Assembly (NCBI GenBank): GCA_010093705.1
Contig: MU006089.1
Span: 2,839,561-2,903,560, forward strand
Direction: 5' to 3'
Origin: Patellaria atrata CBS 101060
Lineage: Eukaryota; Ascomycota; Dothideomycetes; Patellariales; Patellariaceae
DNA: 64,000 nucleotides
In this document: piece by piece, positions 23,639 to 34,803 of the stretch
How positions within the stretch are numbered: the first letter of the stretch is position 1
How the letters are laid out: each line of letters begins with the position of its first letter
Notes under the pieces: model-generated
Told to the model about the DNA's origin: nothing
The model's database searches: none
What the model saw: only the letters and a program-made list of their open reading frames with translations
Position numbers and translations under genes: made by a program

Positions 23639-25341
23639 CTACGCAGATTTTCGGACATATGCGACTGGGCCGGCATATACATGTCTTCCAAAAAACCAGT
23701 AATACACCCAGGAGAATATAATCGTGACGCCAAACATCAAGATACTCCAATTCATACCGGCCGCGTCCGGCTTCGGCCCGATCGGGAAGAAACTCCAGAC
23801 GAATATCCATACCAAGAATACGATACTAGCGATGTTGATAGGGAGTCCAGCACGCCCAAGCTGGAACTTGGACGGCAGAAGGGGTTCGTTCCGGATTCTC
23901 TTCAGCGCGATACAGGATATACTGACGATGTAGGAAGCTAGAATAGCTGCAAGGGAAAGAGAGGCAATGTTCATGAGCGCAGTTGTCGAGCCAATATTGA
24001 TGAGGGCAAGGAGGCAGGAAACGCCGAAGGCGAGACAGATGGCGTTGATTGGGACATCCCACTTGGGTGGCACATAGGCGAAGGTGCTGCTGAAGGGGAT
24101 GCCTTGATCACGCGCAAAGGCGAAGAGCTGGCGCGAAGATGTTGCAGTGATTGACAAGTTGCAAAAGACGGCCATGAAGATGACAAGCGCACCCATGACG
24201 GTTGCTCCAGCAACGGATTTAGTGGAGTTGTAGAAGACGTAGAGGTAGGCTTGGCCCGTGGGAGAGCTAATCGCATCATCAAGACTGCCAAGGGTGAAGC
24301 AGAAAGTGATGACCATGATCCAGCCCATTAAGCCGTTTATCAGTGTCGTCCAAATCATGCTCCGGGGAAGTGTTTTTGATGCGTCCCGAAGCTCCTCCGA
24401 CATGTGGACTGCGGCATCCGCTCCGAGCAGCGGAAGTGTTGCTGCGAGGACACCTACGAGAGTTGCCACGCCCTGGTTGTTCCAGCCACCATAGTCATTG
24501 AAAGTGCCAAAGACGTCGGAAGCTTCACCAATTGGGCCCATCACCCATAATGTGATCATGATGGCGAAGAAACCGAAGATATGCACGACTAAGACGATGC
24601 CCTCGATCAAGGGTAGCTTCTTTGCGAGGAAAGTGTTGAATACGACGTTGAAGGCGGAGACTGCGAAGACGAGCAAAGTGCCGTGCCATCTCTCGAATGA
24701 GTAATCAGGGTAATTCAGGACGAGCAGACCCTGAATTTGGGTTCCAGCGAGGAAGGCCGTGTTTGCGGCTCCGGTTTGCCAACCCAGAACGCAAAGCCAA
24801 CCTGTGCCATGTCAGAACAAAATCCAGATAAGCGTGCTAGGGGTACATTTGCAGCACTTACCGATCATATAGCTGAGGAACTTCTGGTACTTAGCAGGAG
24901 CGAACTCAGACACCCAGTGATATTGACCTCCAGATGTTGGAGCCATTGACCCCATCTCTGCCATGGAAACATTTACGCAGATAAATCCCATCCAGCAGAT
25001 AAAGTACATCCAGATCAATCCGGCAGTTCCGCCATCAAGGAGACCGATGGTAGAAACACCAAGTGCGGTTTCCCAACTTGCCATCAGAATCATGGAGAAG
25101 CCGAAGATGGATACAAATCGGAAGTTGCGCTTTCAACCATCAGTTAAGATTCGGTATCTGGATTTAGGTATACGGATTTAGGTATACAAACCCTCATCTC
25201 TTGAACTTTCCCCATTCTCCACATGGCCTGTCTGTCGGCAGTCGTCCCTTTCTTCTCACTGATCTCCATCTCATCCTCACCAACAACCTCGACCTCGAAA
25301 GGTTCATTTTCCACGACTGGGACTTTGGCGATTTCAACCAT
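23639..25341 (-). CDS. APC-family permease (amino acid/GABA/choline type)
   Basis: Exons (minus) 25341-25192, 25129-24862 and 24801-23639, introns 62 and 60 nt; 526 residues. The N-tail ends in RMGKVQEMRRNFRFVSIFGF, the conserved entry to helix 1, rebuilt exactly over the first junction. Helix 2-3 blocks APTSGGQYHWVSEFAP and the second junction (SYMIGWLCVLGWQTGAANTAF) are typical, as is DAAVHMSEELRDAS in the middle and SRQLFAFARDQGIPFS later. It would be a plasma-membrane amine/amino-acid carrier, the same superfamily as the gene at 2.5 kb but a different subgroup (GABA permease-like). The C-tail is short, FGRHVYAGPVAYVRKSA. Confidence 0.93.
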
Positions 25342-27528
25342 TTTTTCTGTGCGACAATGAAAGATGACCCACGATCGGGAAGAAAACGAAAGGAGTAAAC
25401 AGGGAACGTTTGAGAGAAACGGAAATCGCAACGAACGGGAAATTAAATTCCAATTGAGAAAAACGTGAGAAAGAGGCACGGCAGAAATGGCGTCTCTTTG
25501 GCAACTGGCCAGCTTGCTGCAGATACGCTCGATTAACTGCACGAAGGACTCGGCCTGGTAGCTCAAACAACGGGCCCCTGTGATCTGGCACTCTTAACAG
25601 ACTTTCGGGATACGCTTAGGGCTCAAAAAGGCAACGTTTCACGAGAGTGCATGTATCTCAAGGCTATCGGCCGTGTCGGCATACCGTTACAAATGGTAAC
25701 GCAGGACCAAACAGGGTACGTTTTCTTTTGATTCTTTGCCTATGTCTTCCTCGCTTGACAGCGATCCACGAGGGAGCATGGTCTGGACGTGGGGATCATC
25801 AAGAATTCAAGATAACACGCAGGGGGTAAGAAGGTGGGCGTGGGATGCGGATAGGGATACGGGAAGGATTGCTTTGGCAGAGAACTTAATTCTATCGCAA
25901 TTCGCAAGGAGTTCAGGCCTGCAGTTCTTAACGACTCACGGACCTTATATACAGTGGATTTGCCCCGGATTATGTATGCAAGGCGGGAAACTGCAAGAAA
26001 CTTCAGAACGTCTTCTGGTTCGTCGGTAGGATTTGCTTGTAGGATTGAGCCATACTTTGGAGGTACAGATATGGTGGCTTTTCAACAGCATACTGAAGAA
26101 GTTTTCCACAGCAACACAAGCACCGTTCAACACTCAGCGGTCCGATTATTGCCTTTCCATTATCATCAATAGCCATATACACTATCCTTACAATGGTTAA
26201 AGTAGGTAGCCCAGTGTGGGCGTAGACGGATGAGCCCGCCACTGCCCGCGTCTTAAAAGGTTTCGGAAGTCGAGGCTTTTCATGCCAAATCCAACCTCAA
26301 GTCTTGACAGTATCGCGCTATCCTCATGCCCCATGGCACTTAGACCGAAGCCACTAATTTGATAACGACCATCTAGCGTCCTCCGTTAGATACCAACTTA
26401 TCAAACATCATCCCCATCATGATTTCTTTTGCTTCATCTGCACAGCCCAATTCCCGTTATCGACGATTGCGACGAATGGCGACATTGTACCTTTGAAGCG
26501 CTGTATGCGAGAGAACGAGAACGTCAGAACGAGAACGTCAGAACGAGAACCGACACGCCACCACCACAGACATTCAGCCCAAACTATCGTTATGGTCGCC
26601 GATGAGATGGACCTCAAATTCTTCATCTCTACAGGAGGTTGACGCTGTTGAAAGGTAAAGTAATGAGCAAATTCTTTTCAACTTGATGAGCTGCAAATCA
26701 CCGACGTACAGAATGAGTATACTCCCCATACTTCCCATAACTTTAAAATAATACGGATAGCCAAGAGGGCACTGCAGCAACTGTGCATTATTGATTTCCC
26801 TTTCACTTCTCCGTTTCCATGTTCTGATTGGATTCCAACGTACGAGTCTTCTAGCCTATAGTGGCTGCTCATCCCTCGAGGATAGTACAGAGTCACTGCC
26901 CAATGGTGTCGATCCGTCGAAGCCGGCTTGAATGCATTCACTTGTAACTTGAACTAACTTCGTAGATCCTGATAAACCTCAGCTTAGAACTCAGGAACGT
27001 GGTTAGACTGTACTTCAGACATAGAGCCTCTAATATCCGACATCACGGTTTTGGTCGAAGCGCCAGGCTCTGGTAAAAATTAGCCCAGGCTCAGGCAAAA
27101 TCCTCCTATGCGGTTCTTGTCCTAAAAGGAATATCAGGTTTGTACGACATACATTACTCCGTACAGAAAGGATTTCGGTTTAACCTGTGGAACATCGGGG
27201 CTTAAAGGCTAGCAATTAGCCCACACTAAAGACGGCATTCCCGTTGCTCTTCTGGATTGCTTCTCGGTTCTTCCAAATCCTTTTCCTACCACGGCTACGT
27301 ATCTGTTGCCTGCCCTGGCATTCATTATCGCCTTGCAATGGTAGAGTGATGCAAAAGGAATCACAATCTCTCGTTCACTAAAAGTGCCAGGGACGCTATA
27401 AGCCTGAGACACTTCACTCGATCATGATACACAATCATCTTGTTCTAACCCCCACGACTTTGCTATGATCATTGCTCTTTTATTCCCACCGTGACCACTG
27501 AATCGATCTCCAGACTGGAGAGCACACG
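25342..27528. other. Intergenic between divergent genes, with a 14-bp minisatellite
   Basis: 2.2 kb between the permease start and the SAT4-type gene. GAACGAGAACGTCA is repeated nearly three times at about 26513-26550. No coding region can be supported: the longest frame (25736-26029) lacks a family match and any obvious splice partner. Confidence 0.5.
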
Positions 27529-28899
27529 ATGGATCCTTTGCCAGGAGAGACCGGTCACCGCTTTGCTCTCGTCACGGATGAGAATCATTCAGGATACCTT
27601 TGGATTGCTTCAATACTCTGTTTGGTCTATTCAGCGCTTGTTTTGATTGTTAGACTACATATAAAATGGAATCTATATGGTTTCGACGACCTACTGGTCC
27701 TAATAGCAACGGTAAGTCAATCACAGGAAAATTGAAGACGTCAAAGCTAATGATACTCAGTTTATGCAACTTGGAGAAGTTGTTCCTCTATTTGTAGGAA
27801 TGAAGAGTGGACTAGGGCAGCGTGATGATCTACTTGATGAAGCACAACTTGATAAAGCGGGCACGGTTAGCTACTATAAAAAAAGAATGAGCATTCCGTT
27901 TACAATAGCTAACATCAAGCTCGTAGTCAACTTTTACATCTCAAATATTTCTCATAATAGCACTATGCCTTGCAAAATGCTCGATAGTGTGTCTTATGCT
28001 ACGACTGTTCACGCGAGATATGAAAGTCACAAGAAGATCATGGTGGTTATGCAATATCACCCTCGCCTTAACTATCGCCTGGGGAATCGGAGCGGTTGTG
28101 GGGACGTCTACTGCTTGCACCCCATCGAGCCTTCTCAAAGAATCAGCCGCGGACCAGTGTGCGGAACCACTGACACGCTGGCGGATCATCACTGCTGTCG
28201 ATGTTGTGACTGAACTATTGCTCGTCCTCCTCCCCATCATCCTAGTTTGGCCTATTCAAATGAAAAAATATATCAAATTCCAAGTCGTCCTTGCTTTCGC
28301 ATTCCGCATTCCGTAAGGCTCTCAGAACCCATTTTTAAACAGTCAGTCATGCTAAATTATACAGCGTCATCGGCTTCTCCCTAGCTCACCTTCATTTCGT
28401 TTCCCGATATGACTCCCGTCGTCCGGTCAACACTTCCCAAACCATCATCCCCGCTCTCGTATACCTCCAATTCCAACTCTTCTGGTCCCTCCTTTCCTCC
28501 ACCATCCCCTCTTTGAAAGCTTTCATGAAATCCTTCAACTCCGGCTTCGGCATGGAGATAGACCTCGACGGCTACGGCTACGGCAGCCGGCAATACGGGT
28601 CGAACTCTTACCGGCTCGAGACGATGGAGTCGGCGAAGGAGGTGGCGGGGAACTCGAAGGTGGGGATGAAGGTGCATCGGAAGCATCACGATGATGGTGG
28701 CAAAGGGGAGGCGGTGAAGAGGATCGTGAGCCAGAAGAAGGAGTTCAGACCCGAGACTGTGGGGACGGAGACGAGTATTTATCACCCCGAGAGGAGGAGA
28801 GAAGATGGGAGTAGTGTTACCAGTGATGGGAGTCAGGATATGATCATCAGGAGGGATGTCCAGTGGACTATACATCATGAGGATGTCAAGGTCATCTGA
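27529..28899 (+). CDS. SAT4/PTH11-type seven-helix integral membrane protein (no CFEM domain)
   Basis: Exons 27529-27711, 27761-27865, 27927-28312 and 28365-28899, introns 49, 61 and 52 nt; 402 residues. The order of blocks is that of the fungal rhodopsin-like SAT4 family: GYLWIASILCLVYSALVLIVR, then YGFDDLLVLIAT, FTSQIFLIIALCLAKCSIVCLMLRLFTRD, SWWLCNITLALTIAWGIG, CAEPLTRWRIITAVDVVTELLLVLLPI and PALVYLQFQLFWSLLSSTIPSL. The ~130-residue C-tail is hydrophilic and charged. Members are thought to be surface receptors or sensors (PTH11 in Magnaporthe is the known example), but this short form lacks the extracellular CFEM cysteine domain and its ligand is unknown. Exon joins are supported by the continuous helices. 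Confidence 0.87.
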
Positions 28900-29004
28900 G
28901 GACTCGGAATAAACGGGATAAGAATGGGTGGGATAGGACCGGTGGGGTATGGGGATCAGGTAAAAGGGGCACAGGCTTGGAAGGGAGGCGATGGGAACCT
29001 CATC

Positions 29005-29006
<2 letters not shown>

Positions 29007-29073
<67 letters not shown>
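29007..29073. repeat. 67-nt uninterrupted G homopolymer
   Basis: Every base from 29007 to 29073 is G. The tract begins 107 nt after the stop codon of the SAT4-type gene and may be in its 3' UTR or terminator. G-quadruplex formation would be expected. The exact length is likely to be unreliable in an assembly. Confidence 0.9.
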
Positions 29074-29074
<1 letters not shown>

Positions 29075-29421
29075 AGGGGACACCCTGGCGCTCAGGAAGT
29101 TTATCCTTTCATCTAGTACTCTGGTTGTTCCTTTTCTTCTGCATTCGATTCCTGCGACCTGGCGTCGAGGAGCTCGGCGATTTTTACCGAAAATGAAAAA
29201 AGCGACGCGGGTTTACGACTTCACGGCGAAATGTAGATAGTATGTCAAGAGTAGATTGTATGATTATCGGAAGTAGTTGAAGAAAGAATTTTGTCGTTTT
29301 GATTATCCACAACCTTTTCATCACCCAAACAACCTCCTCCCAAAAATGACGAACACGATCTTTCCACACTTTTATAAAGCCCACCTCAACCCCCCTTCTC
29401 CGCTCACCTTCTCCCAAAATC

Positions 29422-30498
29422 CTACCACTCCACCTCATTCACCCTCACACTCACACTCACCCCCTTCCCCTTCCCTCCGGTTTCCTCCCCCCTTCCACCC
29501 TCCTCACCCTCCCCCCACGTCCCCCGATCCCTCCACAAACACTCCCCGCCCGGCACGCCCCCCAACGGATTCCCCACCCCCATGCCGCTCCACCCCTCCT
29601 GTACCCTAAACCCACAAGAGCGATAAAACCCCACCTTCCCCTCCCCCGCGACCACGCTCGCGCACACGTTCTCAGATGCCGCGGCGCGCATACCCCAGGC
29701 CACGAGGGCGCGGCCCTGGCCGGAACGTTGGTAGAGGGGGTCGATGCCGAGGGAGGCGAGGTAGTAGGATTCGGAGCGCGGGCCTGTGTAGAGGTGGGAG
29801 GTGTAGGGGGCGGCGGTTTGGAGGAGGCGGGTGAGCGGGGGTGTGGAGGCGCGGTTGGGAGAGAGGGTGGAGAGGAGGGCGGTTAGGGAAAGGGCGAGGG
29901 GGTGGAGGAGTGAGCCTGGGGGTGTGAGCGTGAGTATAGTGGGGTTGGGAGGGTGAGAGGAGGTCGTGGGATGAGAGGAAGTTGTGAGGATGAGAGCGGA
30001 GAGGGAGATATCACGGAAGGGAAGGGGATATCACGGTCACTTTTGGTGTTGCACGAGTATGTGTAGTTTTTTGTTTTTTTTATTTGGATTGGGATTTGGT
30101 ATTGGATGTCCGGCACAGGAAGAATGTATGTGGAATAGGACTATGTGAAAATGTCACCTACGTGGATCCCACCATTTCGGAGCCATTTTCCTCCTCCCTT
30201 CCTCGCCCAGTCGTTCCCAGAGCGCTACGCCCGTCACGAGCTCTTTGCCTTCATGTTGCACGACGGCGACGATGTATTGGTGTGTCCAGTCCCACCAGTT
30301 GACTTGGAATTGACGGAGCCAGTACAGTTTGTTGTCTTCTGGGAACTCGTGACGGCGCGGGTTGATGATGTTGCCGAAGAGCTCGTCGTCCCAGAACGCG
30401 GCTGTTAGGACTTCTGCAATGCGGTATTGCTCGGAGAAGCGGGCGGGACGGATGTAGAAAGAGGGCTTTGGGTGTAGAGGAGGGGATGAGGTTGACAT
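29422..30498 (-). CDS. GNAT-family N-acetyltransferase
   Basis: Exons (minus) 30498-30162 and 29915-29422, intron 246 nt; 276 residues. Exon 1 carries FYIRPARFSEQYRIAEVLTAAF and WWDWTHQYIVAVVQ with GVALWERLG, the first strands of the GNAT fold. Exon 2 carries the acetyl-CoA loop region DPLYQRSGQGRALVAWG (Q-x-x-G-x-G/A) and GFYRSCGFRVQEGW. The substrate is unknown; similar fungal proteins are common and mostly uncharacterised. ATG 30498 opens directly into the domain. The intron is the longest in the window, and its ends (GTAGGT, CCCCCAG) were chosen because they alone keep both domain halves in frame. The coding strand of exon 2 is unusually C-rich and the last ~40 residues are Gly/Glu-rich low complexity. 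Confidence 0.8.
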
Positions 30499-31561
30499 GG
30501 TGGAAATAAAATATATTGATCGAAGAATTGGTGAAATGATGTTATGCCCCAAAGAAATACATTCATACACAAATTACACGAAGAGTTAAGGATATCACAG
30601 AAACATTGAAGTACAGAGTATACACTGACAGACGATAAAGACACCTCTGCAGACTAGAGAAAAAATATCAGGCCCTACCTTGCCATACTTACATCTCTTT
30701 TTCCCGAGCTTATGGAATCTCTGGGATATCGAAATCTTCCCCACGCTACCCATCCGCCCTACTGACCGTGCACCCACGTTTCACGACTCGAGCAACAGGA
30801 TCACCGTTCTTATCCGATCCCCAGCTCTATGCACCCGGGATGGATAACCTCATCTCTGTCTATGCCTCACGCTCGCATTATCGAACCCGATCTAACCAGA
30901 CTGTTTTTCCTTTTTGTCTTGCGCGTGGAATTGAGCCATCAGTGTCTCCCCCTAGAACTCTTTAGGGCCGGGCCTTGCATCGCCCATTTGACTTCGCGAG
31001 CGCCATCGTTTTTTGGTGGTCTGGGCAACCGTGCCGTCCCGCAGGGGGAGTACAGTGCTGGTCGGGACTTTGTGGTCGTTTTTGCTCGGTGGCGGGTTGC
31101 ACGAAATTGTTAGGGAAATCCTTCGGGGACATAGGAAACGAAGAAAAGACGTTCGAGGCGCTGATGAAGAAAAAGGAGATTTGAGGTTTTGGAAAAATCT
31201 TGACGCTTATCAGATGAAAGCAGTCACGTGATGGCGCTTGGCGTATCCACTGCGGAATGAGGGAAAAAACATCTTGTCGCTGGCTCACTGCCATCTCCTT
31301 CCTACAATCCGATAATTCCAATCTATCAGAATCAAATATGATTGCATCTCTTTGTCTATGCTTGTAGAATCAAGAGTTCATTAACTGTATAAAGTGCAGG
31401 CGGCAATGTGAAGGCACCAGACCTCTAAGAATGAAACCATCTTTTTTTCCAACTGCATCATCTTCTTTCCTCTTTCTCTATCTTCATTTATCTATATTGC
31501 TAACCCTAGACCATGATACCTTCATGATACCTCGATACTATTGAAAAGCTACTTAATTATC
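30499..31561. other. Intergenic, no gene seen
   Basis: About 1.06 kb between divergent genes. Frames of 60-120 codons on both strands overlap one another and show no motifs. Confidence 0.5.
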
Positions 31562-32530
31562 ATGCCTAATCTGATTGTTCGCATCCTTAACACTCTTCTG
31601 CCGTTCACCGACCCAGATACTCCACTTTCACAGGACATCGTTCATACGCTTGCGATATGTATCCTTCTCTACTTCGCCCCCCATATCCTCGATCAACGGG
31701 TTCAGAATCATCAAAGACAACATCAAGAGCAACTAGAGCGACAAGTAGACAATATTCAGCCAGACACTGGTGATATCGCTCGAGCAGGGGCCATTGATCT
31801 TGATGCAGATGTACCACTTGAAAATGCAGATCCACAACTTGAAGAGGATCAACTAGAAGCTCCTGGATTTCAGGGAAATGCTCTTCCGGATCAAGGCGTT
31901 CAAGACCACGCTGCTCCTGACATTAATCCTCGCGCCACTCGCGTTGTGGGTGCAAAGAAGGCGAAATCTCTCGCACGACGTGACCAACGCCGAGCATATC
32001 ATGAATTCCAGCGCGCTCAGGGCGAGCGTCAACGTGCAGCTGATGCAGAAGGTGCGGAGGAAAGAGAAGCTGCATTACTCGAGGAGAAGCGCCGACGTGC
32101 GTTGATAGAGATGGAGATTGAGGAGAAGCAACGAGTAGAACGGGAAGCCAAGAAAGAAAAGGAACGAAAGGAGAAACAAGAAGAGTTGACGGCACAAAGG
32201 GAATGTCTAAGACTTGTAAGAGACCGCCTAGAAAAAGCTGGATCTGTGGACCTCACGTCTGTCGCGAAGTCACTCCGCAGGCCAGTAGAATGGGCTGAAG
32301 GGCTTGTTCGCGCTGGTGGGATCCTTGAGAAATCAAAAAAAAGTGGCAATATAGTCATCGCCATGTTGACCGGTGAGAGTTGGGTGGTGCTAATCGATCA
32401 GGATATGATGGATGAGGTATATAGGAATGCGTTAAACCCTAGGCCCAATGATGATGGTAAGGTCACGATGGAACAGCTGGGTAGGATCATAGAAGATAAA
32501 GTTAGGGGAAGGGCGCTTGCAGTTCGATAG
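31562..32530 (+). CDS. Membrane-anchored coiled-coil / winged-helix-like protein (DDRGK1-like layout)
   Basis: Intronless, 322 residues. ATG 31562 is the first real ATG of the frame. An N-terminal hydrophobic helix (DIVHTLAICILLYFAPHIL) would anchor the protein. A Gln/Asp/Glu-rich linker follows, then a long Lys/Glu/Arg coiled coil at about 140-225 (for example EEKQRVEREAKKEKERKEKQ). The compact C-terminal region, about 225-300 (VDLTSVAKSLRRPVEWAEGL ... GILEKSK), reads like a winged helix. This order (anchor, charged coiled coil, winged helix) is that of DDRGK1/UFBP1 of the UFM1 pathway, but the DDRGK motif itself is absent and most fungi are reported to lack the pathway, so the resemblance may be only architectural. 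No function is claimed. Confidence 0.75.
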   Translation: MPNLIVRILNTLLPFTDPDTPLSQDIVHTLAICILLYFAPHILDQRVQNHQRQHQEQLERQVDNIQPDTGDIARAGAIDLDADVPLENADPQLEEDQLEAPGFQGNALPDQGVQDHAAPDINPRATRVVGAKKAKSLARRDQRRAYHEFQRAQGERQRAADAEGAEEREAALLEEKRRRALIEMEIEEKQRVEREAKKEKERKEKQEELTAQRECLRLVRDRLEKAGSVDLTSVAKSLRRPVEWAEGLVRAGGILEKSKKSGNIVIAMLTGESWVVLIDQDMMDEVYRNALNPRPNDDGKVTMEQLGRIIEDKVRGRALAVR

Positions 32531-32891
32531 CTTGTCCTTCTTCTACGAACAAAACATTATTCAAAGGAGTCCACCAGATCTGTGAGATCTAGATCACGTG
32601 ATCGCGCTCCAGGGACATCCGACTCATTCACCCCTAGATTTCGATTTTGATGAAGCCGATTGAAATTCTTTGCGGTAAATGTTATACAATCTTCGTGATG
32701 TTTGTCTCTGGTATGGAGTGACAAGGTCCATGGATTTCAGAGTGATATCTTCCTGTCTCAACCAAGACCGCCGAGCAAAGAATGTGCTAACTAGGATCTG
32801 GTTGAAAGTGAGGAGAACAATCAAATTCGTTATCTACTACCTCAGCTATTTCAGACTCCACGTATGCTGAGTACTAAAAGATTGAACTACG

Positions 32892-34305
32892 ATGACTTCG
32901 AATTCTGAGTTACGAGACGCAATTTCTATGCGGCCATTGGCCTTTCACTCTGACAATTCTCGTTTCGAGACCCCACCCCCGACCTCTTCCGAGCGCCAAA
33001 TTGGCGCTACAACCGCCTTTGAACCTACAACTCCTACTGAAGGAGACCATGACCCCATTGCTCGTCTTCCCACGCGTCTTACAGGACAAAGTGACCCTGA
33101 AAGGCAGAGTCTACCTCAGTATAGTGCCGCCAACGATCCATATGAGCTATCCAGTAAGATAAAGACACCAGATGAACTGCAAGCTATCAAAGCAAACATC
33201 GCTCGAAAGCGCGAGGGATGCAGCCGTATTTCCCAAGGCAAAGACAATTGGAAAGCAAGAAAGATTCATGAATTCTATGACAACCAGAATGAGAACATTG
33301 AAAGGTTGTTGAAACCTGTGGACGAACATGTACGAGAGGCAAAGGACCAGCAAGGAGATACCCATCTGAAGTTTAAGATAGCAGTGAATGGCAGCTTCGC
33401 CGCCAATGTCATTCTTGCTATCTTGCAACTATATGGTGCTATCAGTTCGGGCTCGCTGTCCATTCTCACCACTATGGTTGACTCAGTCTTCGACCCTCTG
33501 TCAAATCTTATGCTTATCCTTTCAAATCGTGCTGTCAATCGTGTAGATCCACGGAAGTTTCCCTCTGGAAAAGCACGTATCGAGACAGCTGGTAACATTC
33601 TGTTCTGCTTTTTGATGGTTGCAGTTTCGATGATCATTATCTGCTTTTCCGTCAAAGACCTCGTTGATGGCTCTAAGACCGAAACAAAGGGATTCCATCT
33701 TCCAGCCGTCATTGCTGTTACCATAGCGTTTACAACCAAGTTTGCACTGTTCCTATACTGCTGGTCGCTGCGTAATACCTACTCTCAAGTCCGAATTCTC
33801 TGGGAGGATCACCGAAATGATCTCCTCATCAATGGATTCGGTCTTCTAACATCCGTTGGTGGTAGTAAGCTCAAATGGTGGATCGATCCTTTGGGTGCTG
33901 TCATTCTCTCCTTGACCATTATTGGACTATGGTTACATACCGCCTATTCTGAGTTCCAGCTACTAATCGGGAAATCAGCTGATACGCAGATGTTGCAATT
34001 GATTACTTATATCTGTATGTTCTTCCCCCTTTCTTGTATTGGTGTGTATTAATTCTCTCCCAGCTATGACGCATTCCCCATTTGTTCGCGCCATTGATAC
34101 CGTTCGCTCATGGCACAGTGGACCACGCCTCATTGTAGAGGTTGACATTGTGATGGACCCTGATGAGACTCTTCGAGCTACGCATGACTGTGCTGAAGAA
34201 CTCCAGATGAAATTGGAACGTCTTCCACACGTGGAGAGAGCGTACGTGCATGTGGATTATGAGACTGAGCACTCTCCTGAGCATTTCTGGAAGAAAGATC
34301 TTTGA
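32892..34305 (+). CDS. Cation diffusion facilitator (CDF) transporter, probable Mn2+ type
   Basis: Exons 32892-34014 and 34064-34305, intron 49 nt; 454 residues. A ~155-residue hydrophilic N-tail precedes six helices and a cytosolic C-terminal domain (AIDTVRSWHSGPRLIVEVDI ... HVERAYVHVDYE), the complete CDF plan. The metal site shows DSVFD in helix 2 (residues 197-201) and DHRND in helix 5 (306-310). A DxxxD helix-2 site is the hallmark of the manganese-type CDF clade, whereas zinc types have HxxxD. It would export metal from the cytosol across an organelle or plasma membrane by proton exchange. The second exon restores the C-terminal domain with correct phase (TYISMTHSPFVRA). Localisation is not determined by sequence. 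Confidence 0.92.
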
Positions 34306-34803
34306 AAGCCCCTGGGTTGACATCATGATAGGATAGCGAGCATTCACTGACGATGAAACGGGTAACAACTCGACGATTTCATTTTTGACCTATTTACAAT
34401 TGCGGGTTCAGTTCAAGCTGACGATTTCGAAATACCCTCCCTGAGCGGCATAAGGAGTAATAATTCTTTGCACATTCTGTAATTACGTACATACAATTGC
34501 ACTTCAAATTCTTGCAAGCATTTTGCATCAATTGCTTTTGGGGCTTACTGCAGGTTCTCTGTGCTTACTGTACGCCATATACGTGGGATGGGGAGTGATC
34601 CTTGATGCCCCGCACCGACATAGCAACAGGCCAACCGCAATGCTGGAAGAGATACATCTTTGCAGACATCCAATCCTGTAATATGCTTTCCGACCGTCAG
34701 CAAGATTGAAAGGCAGTGACACAAAACTGCTCGTCTCATATCATGCATGAACTCATTTCTGACAGCATTCCGTTCCCTTGGAAGATGAGCCGTATCCAGG
34801 GCT

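Noticed and set aside
25736-26029. 97-codon plus-strand frame
   Set aside because: No motif, no paralogue, no splice partner.
29277-29609. 110-codon plus-strand Pro/His/Ser-rich frame
   Set aside because: Overlaps antisense the C-rich second exon of the GNAT gene; composition artefact.
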